A stretch of DNA of 64,000 bases from NCBI GenBank assembly GCA_035711845.1, contig DASTBU010000157.1, positions 62,001 through 126,000 on the forward strand. The letters run 5' to 3'. The position numbers and the translations under genes were made by a program. Positions 31,329 to 39,952 of the stretch are shown here, in pieces. How positions within the stretch are numbered: the stretch's first letter is position 1; every line of letters begins with the position of its first letter. The notes under the pieces are model-generated. The model had not been told where the DNA came from. It saw nothing but the letters and a program-made list of their open reading frames with translations, and searched no databases. This DNA is from DASTBU01 sp035711845 (lineage in GTDB: Bacteria > Acidobacteriota > Vicinamibacteria > Vicinamibacterales > 2-12-FULL-66-21).

Positions 31329-33547
31329 CTCGCCGTCGCCCCGTTCGCGTTGCCGTGCTCTCCTGCGCCATCGGATTGATGGCGGCCGGACCGCTATGGG
31401 CCCAGGTGCCCGACTGGCCATCGGAGCGGCCGCCGCGGCCGCTTCCGGCGCGCGAGGTCAAGTTTCCTCCGTATCAGTTCCGCACGCTGGCGAACGGCCT
31501 GCAGGTCATCGCTGTGGCGCACGACGAGCAGCCAGCAGTCAGCCTGCGACTGATCCTTCGCGCCGGCGGATCCCAGGATCCCGGCGACAAGCCCGGCGTC
31601 GCCATGCTGGCCGCGGCACTGCTCGATCAGGGGACGACGACGCGGAGCGCAGAGCAGATCGCCAGCACCATCGATTCAATCGGCGGCGCAATAGGCACGG
31701 GCGCGGGCAGCGATCTGACCTTCATCCAGGCTGTCGTGATGAAGGACAGCCTCGGCCTTGCGCTCGATCTCGTCTCCGATCTCGCGACCAACCCGGCGTT
31801 CGCGCCCGAGGAGATCGACCGGCAGAAGCAGCAGATGCTCTCGGGGTTGAAGGTCAGCTACGAAGATCCCGACTACATTGCCGGCGTGGTGTTCGACCGT
31901 CTCGTCTACGGCTATCACCCCTATGGCCGGCCGGACTCGGGAACGCCGCAGTCCATTGCCAGCATCACGCGCGACGATCTCGTCACGTTCCACAAGACCT
32001 GGTTTGGCGCCAACAACGCGATTCTCGCCATCGTCGGGGACGTCCAGCCCGAGGAGGCGTTCGCCGGCGCCGAGCGCGCGTTCGGCAAGTGGGGCCGCGC
32101 GGAGCGGGCCGAGCAGAAGAACGTCGAACCTCCGCCCGCCACCCGCCGCGTCGTGGTGGTCGACCGCCCCGGCGCTGTGCAGACCGAGATAAGAGCGGGG
32201 AACATCGCGCTGCCGAGAAAGCACCCGGACTTCCTCGCGCTGGATCTCGCGCTGAAGATCCTCGGCGGCGAAGGCGGCAACCGTCTGCACCGCGTGCTTC
32301 GATCCGAACGTGGCTTGACCTACGGCGCGTCAGCCGACGTGCACGCGCTCAAGGAAGCCGGCGATCTGATGGCCGACACCGACACGCGCTCGGAGACCAC
32401 CGGCGAGGTCCTCCGCCTCATCGTCGACGAGATGTGGCGACTGCAGCGACAGAAGGTCAGCCTGCGAGAGCTCTCCGATGCCCAGGCGTACCTCACCGGC
32501 AGCTTTCCGCTGACAATCGAGACGCCGAGCGCCATTGCGCTGCAGATCCTCAATGCCGTGTTTTACGGGCTCGACCTTGCGGAGCTGGAGACGTTCCGCG
32601 AACGCGTCAACGCCGTGACCCCGGACGACATCCAGCGCGTGGCGCAGCGTTACCTGCGGCCGGACCGCCTGTCGATCGTGCTCGTGGGCGATGCCTCGGT
32701 GTTCGCGAAGCATCTCCCCGGCGCCGGGTTCGACCAGTTCGATCGAATCGGTCCGGGCGAGCTGGATCTCGGTTCCGCCGATCTGAAACGCGCGGTGTCG
32801 CCGGCGCGTCGTGAGCCGGTCGCGTTTCGCATGCCTGTGCCGGCCGCTGCGCATTCCACTCGGCACGCAGACGGAACGGCGGACGTGCAGTCCGTACAGG
32901 AACTCGTGAGCGAGGCGGTCAGGGCAAAAGGCGGTCTCGAGAAATTGCGTTCCGTCAAGACGGTCAAGGCCGTCTCGACGTTCCTGGTCGACGCCCTCAG
33001 CGGCCGCGTCGAGCTGCCAACGACGACGTTCATTCGTTATCCGGATGCGTTCAGGGTCGATGCCGTGACGCCTTCGGGCCCGGTGTCCCAGCTGTTCGTC
33101 GATGGATCGTACTGGGTGAAGGACGACCGCGGCGCGCGCGAGGCGCCCGCGCCCATCGCGACCGAGATGCGCGGCAGCATTCAGCGCGACGCGATCACAC
33201 TGCTGCTCGCGCTCGTGGAGCACGCGTCGGCCCTCACGCGGACGTCCTTGACCATCGAAGGCCGGGACATGCCCGCCATCCGGGTCTCGCGTCCGGGCGC
33301 GACACCTGTCACGGTAATCTTCGATCCTGCCAGCGCGCTGATAGCGCGCCAGCGCTACACGCTGGAATCGCCGAGCGGTCCCGTCGCGGCCGAAGAAGTG
33401 TACTCGGACTATCGCGACGTGGACGGTTTGAAGGTCGCCTTCCGGGCCGTCATCCAGCGCGCAGGCGCTCCACGCGTGGAGCGGGTCGTCCGGAGCTTCG
33501 AATACAACGTTCGACTCGATCCGGCGTTGTTCGTCAGGCCGAGCTGA
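31325..33547 (+). CDS. M16 family peptidase-like protein without zinc motif, fused to a C-terminal beta domain
   Basis: A 740-residue exported protein with a signal peptide (about 1-27, ending GPLWAQ). The M16 pair of domains spans about 45-480. Where HxxEH should be, the sequence reads GVAMLAAALLDQGTTTRS, so it cannot bind zinc in the usual way. Later family features such as SYEDPDYIAGVVFDRLVYG and GGEGGNRLHRVLRSERGLTY are intact. Residues about 520-740 form an extra beta-rich domain (AKGGLEKLRSVKTVKAVSTF, TPVTVIFDPASALIARQRYT, YSDYRDVDGLKVAFRA) like outer-membrane lipoprotein-sorting (LolA/DUF4292) folds. It is the partner of the gene before it. Confidence 0.88.
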   Translation: MTRRRPVRVAVLSCAIGLMAAGPLWAQVPDWPSERPPRPLPAREVKFPPYQFRTLANGLQVIAVAHDEQPAVSLRLILRAGGSQDPGDKPGVAMLAAALLDQGTTTRSAEQIASTIDSIGGAIGTGAGSDLTFIQAVVMKDSLGLALDLVSDLATNPAFAPEEIDRQKQQMLSGLKVSYEDPDYIAGVVFDRLVYGYHPYGRPDSGTPQSIASITRDDLVTFHKTWFGANNAILAIVGDVQPEEAFAGAERAFGKWGRAERAEQKNVEPPPATRRVVVVDRPGAVQTEIRAGNIALPRKHPDFLALDLALKILGGEGGNRLHRVLRSERGLTYGASADVHALKEAGDLMADTDTRSETTGEVLRLIVDEMWRLQRQKVSLRELSDAQAYLTGSFPLTIETPSAIALQILNAVFYGLDLAELETFRERVNAVTPDDIQRVAQRYLRPDRLSIVLVGDASVFAKHLPGAGFDQFDRIGPGELDLGSADLKRAVSPARREPVAFRMPVPAAAHSTRHADGTADVQSVQELVSEAVRAKGGLEKLRSVKTVKAVSTFLVDALSGRVELPTTTFIRYPDAFRVDAVTPSGPVSQLFVDGSYWVKDDRGAREAPAPIATEMRGSIQRDAITLLLALVEHASALTRTSLTIEGRDMPAIRVSRPGATPVTVIFDPASALIARQRYTLESPSGPVAAEEVYSDYRDVDGLKVAFRAVIQRAGAPRVERVVRSFEYNVRLDPALFVRPS

Positions 33548-33562
33548 GCTCTTCTCTTCCCC

Positions 33563-34708
33563 GTGCGCGTGATGATCTCGTGCGGCGAGCCTTCCGGCGA
33601 CCTGTACGCCGGTGCGCTGGCGCGGGAGATCCTTGCGCTCGATCCGTCCGCCACGATCACCGGGTTCGGCAGCGATCGGCTTCGAGAGGCGGGCGCGGCG
33701 CTCGTCGACGACTTCAAGGGGTTGTCGGTCACGGGCATCCTCGAGGTGGCACGCCTCCTGCCCCGTACCTACGCCACCTACCGCCGGCTGGTCGCGCACG
33801 CGGCGGCCACGCGACCCGACGTGTTCGTGGCCGTCGACTTTCCCGACTTCAACTTCCGGCTGGCCCGCGCGGTCGGCGCGCACGGCATACCAGTCGTCTA
33901 TTACATCAGCCCGCAGCTCTGGGCCTGGCGCCCGGGTCGCATGAAGACGATGAAGCGGATCGCCGATCGCGTCCTGGTGATTTTTCCGTTCGAGGAGGAA
34001 ATCTACCGGGAGGCCGGCGTGCCGGTGCGGTGGGTGGGGCATCCGATGTTCGACGTCACCCGCGAACCGGAGCCGCGTGGCGTGTTTCTCGCCAATCGGG
34101 GTCTCGACGCGTCCCGGCCGGTGGTCGCGATGCTGCCCGGGAGCCGGCGCAACGAGCTGCGCGCGATCCTCCCCGACCTCGTCGAAGCGGCGCTCCTGAT
34201 CAGGGCGAGCGTGCCCGACGCGCAGTTCCTGCTCGCGCGCGCGCCGCATCTCGCAGACGACCTCTTCGCGCCGCTGACGGCAGCCCACGCCCGCGGTCTG
34301 GATGTCAAATCGATCGGGGGCCGGGCAGACGACGTGCTGGCGTCGGCGGACGTGGCCCTGGTCGCATCGGGCACGATCACCGTGCAGGCCGCGCTGCACG
34401 AGTGCCCGATGGTCGTCGTCTACCGGCTCTCGCCGATCACCTATCGCCTTGGGCGCCCCTTCGTCCAGGTCGACACGTTTGCCATGGCGAATCTCGTCGC
34501 GGGACGGCGCGTGGTGCCGGAACTGATCCAGGACGACTTCACGCCTGCCGCCGTGGCTCGCGAGGCGCTTGCGATCCTGAACGGACCGGCCGTGGCCGAA
34601 CGGATGCGTGGCGATCTGCGTACCATCCGCGCGAAGCTCGGCGGGCCTGGCGCCAGCAGACGCGCCGCACAGGCGGTCATGGATGTGGCGTCACGGAAGC
34701 AATCGTGA
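33563..34708 (+). CDS. lpxB: Lipid-A-disaccharide synthase
   Basis: Joins UDP-diacylglucosamine and lipid X to form lipid A disaccharide; GT19 glycosyltransferase of 381 residues. Seen: MISCGEPSGDLYAGALAREI, DFPDFNFRLARAVG, VVYYISPQLWAWRPGRMKTM, RWVGHPMFDV and MLPGSRRNELRAILPDLVEA. The start is GTG at 33563. It lies 15 bases after the M16 pair, so lpxD, two proteases and lpxB form one lipid A/envelope unit. Confidence 0.95.
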   Translation: MRVMISCGEPSGDLYAGALAREILALDPSATITGFGSDRLREAGAALVDDFKGLSVTGILEVARLLPRTYATYRRLVAHAAATRPDVFVAVDFPDFNFRLARAVGAHGIPVVYYISPQLWAWRPGRMKTMKRIADRVLVIFPFEEEIYREAGVPVRWVGHPMFDVTREPEPRGVFLANRGLDASRPVVAMLPGSRRNELRAILPDLVEAALLIRASVPDAQFLLARAPHLADDLFAPLTAAHARGLDVKSIGGRADDVLASADVALVASGTITVQAALHECPMVVVYRLSPITYRLGRPFVQVDTFAMANLVAGRRVVPELIQDDFTPAAVAREALAILNGPAVAERMRGDLRTIRAKLGGPGASRRAAQAVMDVASRKQS

Positions 34709-34733
34709 GGATCGTGAACCATTGGACCTGAGT

Positions 34734-34748
34734 TAGACTGCTGGCATG
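34734..34748 (+). promoter_or_regulatory. Candidate leaderless promoter of the matrixin trio
   Basis: TAGACT (34734-34739), six bases, then ATG at 34746, with no ribosome-binding site. Confidence 0.4.
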
Positions 34749-35309
34749 GGTCGATTGCTTCCATTCATCATGTGTCTGCTGGCGGCGCCGGTCGTGCGCG
34801 CCACGGTACTCGTGCCTGCCGAGTTCCGCGAGATCGTTGCGGGCTCGCACCTCATCGCTCACGCTCGCGTTGTCGATGTGCGGCCGCAATGGGTCGAGGG
34901 CCGGCGACAGATCGAGACCATCGTCACCGTCGAGATCCTGTCGTACTACAAGGGAGGGTCCGAACGAACGGTCTCGTTCAAGGTGCCCGGAGGGCAGATA
35001 GGGCGTTACCGCAGCGTGATGGTTGGTGCGCCGCAGTTCAGCCCCGGCGAGGAGGCGGTGTTGTTCCTCGACGGAGCGGGCGAGCCAATCCCGCACGTCT
35101 TCGGCCTGAACCAGGGCGTGTTTCGTGTCCGCCAGGATCCGACAACCGGACGGCGCATCGTGGTTCCGCCGCCGCTCATGGCCGCCGGGACGGACCGAGG
35201 GCCGGAGCGAGTGGTCAGGGGGGCATCGAAACGCCGATCGCTCGAGCTCGACGCATTTGGCGCCCAGGTCCGTACGGCGATGACCGCGCAGGCCGGGGCC
35301 GATCGATGA
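34746..35309 (+). CDS. Hypothetical exported protein upstream of the matrixin gene
   Basis: A 187-residue protein, not recognised. Signal peptide (about 1-19), then a beta-rich body: REIVAGSHLIAHARVVDVRP, VTVEILSYYKGGSERTVSFK VPGG and a GEEAVLFLDG strand. Similar exported proteins often sit beside secreted matrixin proteases, so it could be a prodomain-like partner or substrate; this is inference. Its stop overlaps the matrixin start as ATGA. Confidence 0.65.
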   Translation: MGRLLPFIMCLLAAPVVRATVLVPAEFREIVAGSHLIAHARVVDVRPQWVEGRRQIETIVTVEILSYYKGGSERTVSFKVPGGQIGRYRSVMVGAPQFSPGEEAVLFLDGAGEPIPHVFGLNQGVFRVRQDPTTGRRIVVPPPLMAAGTDRGPERVVRGASKRRSLELDAFGAQVRTAMTAQAGADR

Positions 35310-36304
35310 CGCGCGCTCAGCGAGTGAGTGCCGTCGTCGCGCTCCTGCTGATCGCGGCCGTGCCGCTCAGCGCCTACTTGAAACTCGGCACCCGCGTCGG
35401 CTCGCGCACGGTGACCCTTCGCTGGACCGATTTCCCGGTGAGCTACTTCGTCACCAACAGCTCGGTTGACGGCGTGAGCGCCGAGGAGTTCCGGGACACG
35501 ATCGGCCGGGCATTCAACACCTGGCACGCTGTCGAGAATACCGAGACCTCGTCGGTGTTCGCCGGCTTCACCACCGCGCCCGCCGGAGAGAACGATGACA
35601 TGAGCGTGCTCGGCTTTGTCAATCGCCCGGACCAGAGCCGAACGCTCGCGGCGACGAGCTTCCTGATCGACACGAGCGATGGCAGCATTCTCGAATCCGA
35701 CATCTATTTCAACACGAGCTTCGCCTGGTCCACGGCCGACCCCGGTGTGCCGGGTCGGTTCGATCTGCAATCGATAGCCGTCCACGAGATCGGGCACCTT
35801 CTGGGCCTGTCGCATTCAGCGCTCGGCGAAACGGAGCTGATTTCAGGAGGCCGCAGAGTGCTTGCCGCCGAGGCGGTCATGTTCCCGATTGCGTTCTCGT
35901 CTGGCAACACGGCTGACAGGGTCCTCAAGAGCGACGACGTGGCGGGGCTGTTGGACATCTACGGGTCGAGCGAATTCACACGGCAGTCGGGCAGCATCAG
36001 CGGCCGCGTGACCAAGAACGGCCAGGGTGTCATCGGCGCCCACGTCGTCGCATTCGACCCGCGCACGCGCAAGCTGGTGGGCGGGTTCACGCTCAGTTCG
36101 GACGGCGCGTTCGTGATCGCGGGGCTGGATCCGGGCCCGCACGTGCTGCGCGTCGAACCGCTCGACGACGGAGACATCGAGAGCTTTTTCGATTCGTCCT
36201 TCGGAGTGGACATCGACTTCAGGGTCAAGTTCTTCGAGCGCGTTGTCGTAGTACCCCGCGGCGGGGGGACACGCAACATCGAAATACGAGTAACGGCGAA
36301 GTGA
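35306..36304 (+). CDS. Exported matrixin-type metallopeptidase with C-terminal regulatory-like domain
   Basis: A 332-residue protein with a signal peptide (about 1-23). The metzincin zinc motif HEIGHLLGLSH is at 160-170 and the Met-turn VMFP at 191-194, so the catalytic site is complete. Upstream are the FNTWHAVENTETSSVFAGF and DIYFNTSFAWST segments of the matrixin fold. Residues about 225-330 (ISGRVTKNGQGVIGAHVVAF, GAFVIAGLDPGPHVLRVEPL) form a carboxypeptidase-regulatory/CnaB-like beta-sandwich, common in surface proteins. It overlaps its neighbours on both sides. Confidence 0.88.
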   Translation: MTRAQRVSAVVALLLIAAVPLSAYLKLGTRVGSRTVTLRWTDFPVSYFVTNSSVDGVSAEEFRDTIGRAFNTWHAVENTETSSVFAGFTTAPAGENDDMSVLGFVNRPDQSRTLAATSFLIDTSDGSILESDIYFNTSFAWSTADPGVPGRFDLQSIAVHEIGHLLGLSHSALGETELISGGRRVLAAEAVMFPIAFSSGNTADRVLKSDDVAGLLDIYGSSEFTRQSGSISGRVTKNGQGVIGAHVVAFDPRTRKLVGGFTLSSDGAFVIAGLDPGPHVLRVEPLDDGDIESFFDSSFGVDIDFRVKFFERVVVVPRGGGTRNIEIRVTAK

Positions 36305-37044
36305 GCCGGATCAGCAGCCAATGCGCGCGCCTGGCGCGGCGCGCGGCAGTTCTTGCGACGCTGTGCTCGACGACAATCCTCGTGCTCCCGGCCGAGGCCC
36401 AGCGACGGCCACCGGCTCCTGCAACGCAAACACAGCCGACACCCCGCGCCGGCAGCTGGGAGATCGGCGGTGGCGTGATGTACGTCGGCGGCTACGATCT
36501 CGGCGATGCCACCGCGGAATTGACCAGGAACACCACTTCGGGCGCGCTCGGCTTCGATCTGTTCGCCACGGCCTCTCGCGTCGAGAATACGTGGGCCCTG
36601 AACGGCAGGTTCGGCTACTACTTGTCGCCCCGTCTGGCGATCGAGGGTGGTGTGCGATACGGGAAGCCCGTCTACAGCGTAGAGCTGAGCGGCGACGCGG
36701 AAGACGCACCCGACATCACGGCCGAGGAAGAGCTGGATCAGTACGTGTTCACGGGCTCGGTTCTGTGGCACTTCGGGCCGGCGGCCTCTCCCCGTACGCG
36801 CGTAGTGCCGTTCGTGTTCGGCGGGGCCGGATATCTCCGCGAACTGCACGAAGGCCAGGAGCTCGTGGAAACCGGCGTCGAGTATCATGCCGGCGCAGGC
36901 GTCAAGTACTGGTTCGGCGGCGCACGCCGGCGTTTTGGACTGCGCGGCGACGCTGGCGTATCGTTCCGGGACGGCGGATTCGATCCCGAGGAAAAGGTCC
37001 GCCCGGTCCTGACAGCCGGCGCGTCGGTCGTTTACCTGTTCTGA
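36301..37044 (+). CDS. Outer-membrane beta-barrel protein
   Basis: A 247-residue protein. Signal peptide (about 1-35, ending VLPAEAQ), a proline-rich linker and then a barrel of alternating strands: GSWEIGGGVMYVGGYDLGDA, WALNGRFGYYLSPRLAIEGG and VVPFVFGGAGYLREL. The last residues ASVVYLF end in aromatic Phe, a typical barrel C-terminal signal. The GTG start overlaps the matrixin stop (GTGA), so the exported protein, protease and barrel are co-translated. Confidence 0.82.
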   Translation: MSRISSQCARLARRAAVLATLCSTTILVLPAEAQRRPPAPATQTQPTPRAGSWEIGGGVMYVGGYDLGDATAELTRNTTSGALGFDLFATASRVENTWALNGRFGYYLSPRLAIEGGVRYGKPVYSVELSGDAEDAPDITAEEELDQYVFTGSVLWHFGPAASPRTRVVPFVFGGAGYLRELHEGQELVETGVEYHAGAGVKYWFGGARRRFGLRGDAGVSFRDGGFDPEEKVRPVLTAGASVVYLF

Positions 37045-37150
37045 CGCGTGTTGCCGGTGAGACCTTTCGTCTCGGCACCCGAATCGCGCCCGCCGGCTGG
37101 ACGGGCGAGCCTTCCGCGGTCGGGTCCGCTGGCAAAGTTCCGGCGTGCCG

Positions 37151-37435
37151 TCACTGCTCCTCGTCGGATCGATCTCGATCGCCACGCCCGGCGTGCGCTC
37201 GCTCTCGGGCGGTGCCCCGGTCGGGCAGAAGCTCCTGGTTGCGAATCTCTTCTCCGATTGGCCGGTTCGAGATGCCACTGCGCTCATCAGAGCCGCTGCC
37301 CTGCTCGGCGGCCCGCTCCTGTTCGCGGCGCTCCACCGTGTCCGAATCGGAGCTCCAGCGTTTATTTTCAGCCTCGCTCCTGTTCACCGCCTGATTCGGC
37401 ACACCCGCATCCCGCGTGTCTCGCTTACGCTTCAT
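37151..37435 (-). CDS. Small disordered hydrophilic protein
   Basis: A 94-residue, highly charged protein (MKRKRDTRDAGVPNQAVNRS...) with no hydrophobic segment. The ISNRPIGEEIRNQELLPDRG stretch is the only ordered-looking motif. GGAGGT lies seven bases before the ATG, which supports real translation. A frame on the other strand over the same bases has no ribosome-binding site and an unlikely composition. Function unknown; the ISNRP...LP.RG pattern may mark a small conserved family. Confidence 0.6.
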   Translation of the reverse strand: MKRKRDTRDAGVPNQAVNRSEAENKRWSSDSDTVERREQERAAEQGSGSDERSGISNRPIGEEIRNQELLPDRGTARERAHAGRGDRDRSDEEQ

Positions 37436-37498
37436 TGAACCACCTCCGCCCTCGGAAGTGGCAAACGACGTGCCGGTGAGTTAGAGTCCGGCTCGACC

Positions 37499-38275
37499 AT
37501 GCCCGACCCTTCAGTGCCAGCCGAGATTCTGTTTCAGGGCGTCGAGCTGAGCCGTGGTGCTCTCGTAGTTCTGCGCGGGATCGACTTAGCGGTCCAGTCG
37601 GGAGAGACGCTGGTGCTCGTCGGCCGGAGCGGATCGGGCAAGAGCACCGTTCTCAAGCTGGTGAACAGGATGCTGCTGCCCGGGAAGGGTCGAGTCATTG
37701 TCCGCGGAACAGCGACCGACCAGTGGGATGCGATTCAACTCAGGCGGCAGATTGGCTACGTCGTTCAGGAGGTCGGGCTCTTCCCCCACATGACCGTGCA
37801 GCGCAACGTGGACCTGGTGCCGCGGCTGCTCGCATGGGAGTCCGAACGAAGCGTGGGCCGCGCGGCAGATGTCCTCCGGCTCGTGGGTCTCGATCCCGCC
37901 GTCCACGCGCAGCGATACCCGCACGAATTGTCCGGCGGCCAGCGCCAGCGCGTGGGGGTGGCGCGCGCCCTCGCCGCCGATCCGCCGCTGCTGCTCATGG
38001 ACGAGCCGTTCGGCGCGCTCGATCCGATCACGCGCAGCGAAATCCAACATGAATTTCGCACCATCCAGAGGCAGCTCGGCAAGACGATCGTGCTCGTCAC
38101 GCACGACATGGCGGAGGCGTTCCTCCTCGCGACTCGGATTGCCGTGATTGACGACGGCCGGCTGATTGCCGTCGACACGCCGCGCAACATCGCGGGCCAC
38201 ACGCATCCTGCCGTGCGCGCGCTGCTCCAGCCGCTCGTCGAGGTGTCGGCAGCGATCGGAACGGCTGAAGGGTGA
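37499..38275 (+). CDS. Glycine betaine/choline/osmoprotectant ABC transporter ATP-binding protein
   Basis: A 258-residue ATPase of the OpuCA/ProV type. Walker A GRSGSGKST, Q-loop YVVQEVGLFPHMTVQRNV, signature LSGGQRQRVGVARALAADPP, Walker B LLLMDEPFGALDP and H-loop LVTHDMAEA. There is no C-terminal CBS pair, unlike ProV/OpuA. It precedes the fused permease and binding protein by 80 bases of repeat DNA. The stop codon lies within a repeat unit. Confidence 0.9.
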   Translation: MPDPSVPAEILFQGVELSRGALVVLRGIDLAVQSGETLVLVGRSGSGKSTVLKLVNRMLLPGKGRVIVRGTATDQWDAIQLRRQIGYVVQEVGLFPHMTVQRNVDLVPRLLAWESERSVGRAADVLRLVGLDPAVHAQRYPHELSGGQRQRVGVARALAADPPLLLMDEPFGALDPITRSEIQHEFRTIQRQLGKTIVLVTHDMAEAFLLATRIAVIDDGRLIAVDTPRNIAGHTHPAVRALLQPLVEVSAAIGTAEG

Positions 38276-38331
38276 AGTGGGAAGGGTGAAGTGGGAAGGC
38301 TGAAGTTGGAAGGCTGAAGGCGGAAGGCTTG
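38263..38331. repeat. GGCTGAAGGGTGAAGTGG repeat at the end of the ABC ATPase gene
   Basis: Five or six copies of (GG)CTGAAG(G/T)(T/G)GGAAGG/GTGAAGTGGGAAG. The ATPase stop codon (GAA GGG TGA) is inside the first unit. It belongs to the same family as the repeats at 6.5 and 10.1 kb. Confidence 0.75.
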
Positions 38332-38355
38332 TCGGACGGCGGAAGAGTGCAGTCA

Positions 38356-39894
38356 ATGAACGTACTCGAGTTCTGGCGGGGACATTCGAGCGAGCTTGCG
38401 CTGTTGTTCCGTCAGCACCTGCTGCTCGTGGGGATCTCGACCGCGCTGGCCGTCTGCATCGGGATTCCCGTGGGCATCCTCGCTGCGCGGCGTCCGCGCG
38501 TGGGGGCGCCCATCGTGTGGTTCGCCAACATCTCGCAGACAATCCCCAGCCTCGCGATGTTCGGGTTTCTCCTGCCGCTGCCGATCGTGGGCGGACTGGG
38601 TGCGCGCGTGGCGATTACGGTGCTCACGCTGTACGCCGTGCTGCCAATCGTGCGGACGACGGTTGCCGGCATCAAGTCGGTGGATCCGGCTTTGACGGAG
38701 ACCGCCGTCGCGCTCGGGATGACCGGCAGCCAGCGGCTCTGGCAGATCGAGTTGCCGCTGGCGCTGCCCTCGATCGTCGCGGGCATTCGCGTGGCGGCGG
38801 TGATCGCCGTCGGCACCGCGACGATTGCCGCCGCCGTGGGCGCCGGCGGGCTGGGCGAATACATCTTCCGCGGCCTGGCGATGGTCGAGCCGACGGTCAT
38901 TCTGGCCGGCGCGATCCCGGCAGCGTTGCTGGCGCTGACGCTGGACGGCGTGCTCACGCTCGTCGAGCGCGGCGTCCGGCGCCTCCTGACGGGCACGATC
39001 TCGAGGACCTTGCGGTTTGCCTCGATTGGTGTGCTCGTGGCCGCAGCGGGCGCGGCGGCCATCGCCCTCGCACTCCCTCGCGAGGACCGGGCAGTGGTCC
39101 GCATCGGCTCCAAGAACTTCAGCGAGCAGATCGTGCTTGGAGAGATGCTCGCCCAGACAATCGAAGCGCGCACGGGCATGCCGGTGGAGCGCCGCCTGAA
39201 CCTGGGGGGCACGTTCATCTGCGATCGGGCACTTCGGGCCGGGGACATCGACATGTACGTGGAGTACACGGGCACGGCGTACGCCGCGATCTTCAAGGAG
39301 ACGCCGAGCACCGATCCCCAACACGTGCTCGAGACGGTCCGGCGAAGATATGCGGAGGCGGGGATTGCGACCCTCGCTCCCCTCGGCTTCGAGAACACCT
39401 TCGCCATCCTGGTGCGAGGCGACGATGCCCGGCGGTTGAAGTTGCGGACGATCAGCGACGCGGCAGCGCATGCCGCGCAGTGGAGCGCAGGTTTCGGGTA
39501 CGAGTTCCTGCAGCGCGCAGACGGCCTGCCGGGGTTGACCGCCGCATACGGGCTTCGCTTCGCGTCGCCTTCGCGGGCCATGGATCTCTCGCTCATCTAT
39601 CGCGCGCTGTCCGAGCGCCAGGTGGATTTGATCGCCGGAGATGCGACCAGCGGCCTGATCGAAGCATACGACCTGCAGATGCTGGAGGACGACCGGCGGT
39701 ATTTCCCACCCTACGATGCCGTCGTGCTGGCGAGGAGCGCGGCGTTGCTGGCGCATCCCGACGTGCAGGCCGCGGTGGCGTCGCTCGGCGGCCGGGTCGC
39801 GCTCGACGACATGCGCCGGATGAACCACCAGGTCGACGCCCTCCGACGCGATCCATCCGACGTCGTTCGCGACTTCCTGGAAACCCTGCGCTGA
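38356..39894 (+). CDS. Fused osmoprotectant ABC transporter permease and substrate-binding protein
   Basis: A 512-residue fusion. Residues about 1-225 are an OpuCB-type permease with six helices and the EAA-like loop ETAVALGMTGSQRLWQIELP. A further helix (about 232-250) leads to an OpuCC/OsmF-type binding domain (about 258-510: VRIGSKNFSEQIVLGEMLAQ, ADIDMYVEYTGT-type stretch AGDIDMYVEYTGTAYAAI, VDLIAGDATSGLIEAYDLQM LEDD). Family members import glycine betaine, choline or carnitine. Aromatic-box residues for the quaternary amine cannot be placed with certainty. The pair makes a two-gene importer. Confidence 0.9.
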   Translation: MNVLEFWRGHSSELALLFRQHLLLVGISTALAVCIGIPVGILAARRPRVGAPIVWFANISQTIPSLAMFGFLLPLPIVGGLGARVAITVLTLYAVLPIVRTTVAGIKSVDPALTETAVALGMTGSQRLWQIELPLALPSIVAGIRVAAVIAVGTATIAAAVGAGGLGEYIFRGLAMVEPTVILAGAIPAALLALTLDGVLTLVERGVRRLLTGTISRTLRFASIGVLVAAAGAAAIALALPREDRAVVRIGSKNFSEQIVLGEMLAQTIEARTGMPVERRLNLGGTFICDRALRAGDIDMYVEYTGTAYAAIFKETPSTDPQHVLETVRRRYAEAGIATLAPLGFENTFAILVRGDDARRLKLRTISDAAAHAAQWSAGFGYEFLQRADGLPGLTAAYGLRFASPSRAMDLSLIYRALSERQVDLIAGDATSGLIEAYDLQMLEDDRRYFPPYDAVVLARSAALLAHPDVQAAVASLGGRVALDDMRRMNHQVDALRRDPSDVVRDFLETLR

Positions 39895-39952
39895 TCGGGT
39901 CACGCCGGCTCGACGCTTGAACACATGCGCCTCTGTGGAGGATGATCTGAGG

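Noticed and set aside
37145..37438. A 97-codon plus-strand open frame
   Set aside because: It overlaps the minus-strand 94-residue gene, which has a good GGAGGT site; the plus frame has none.
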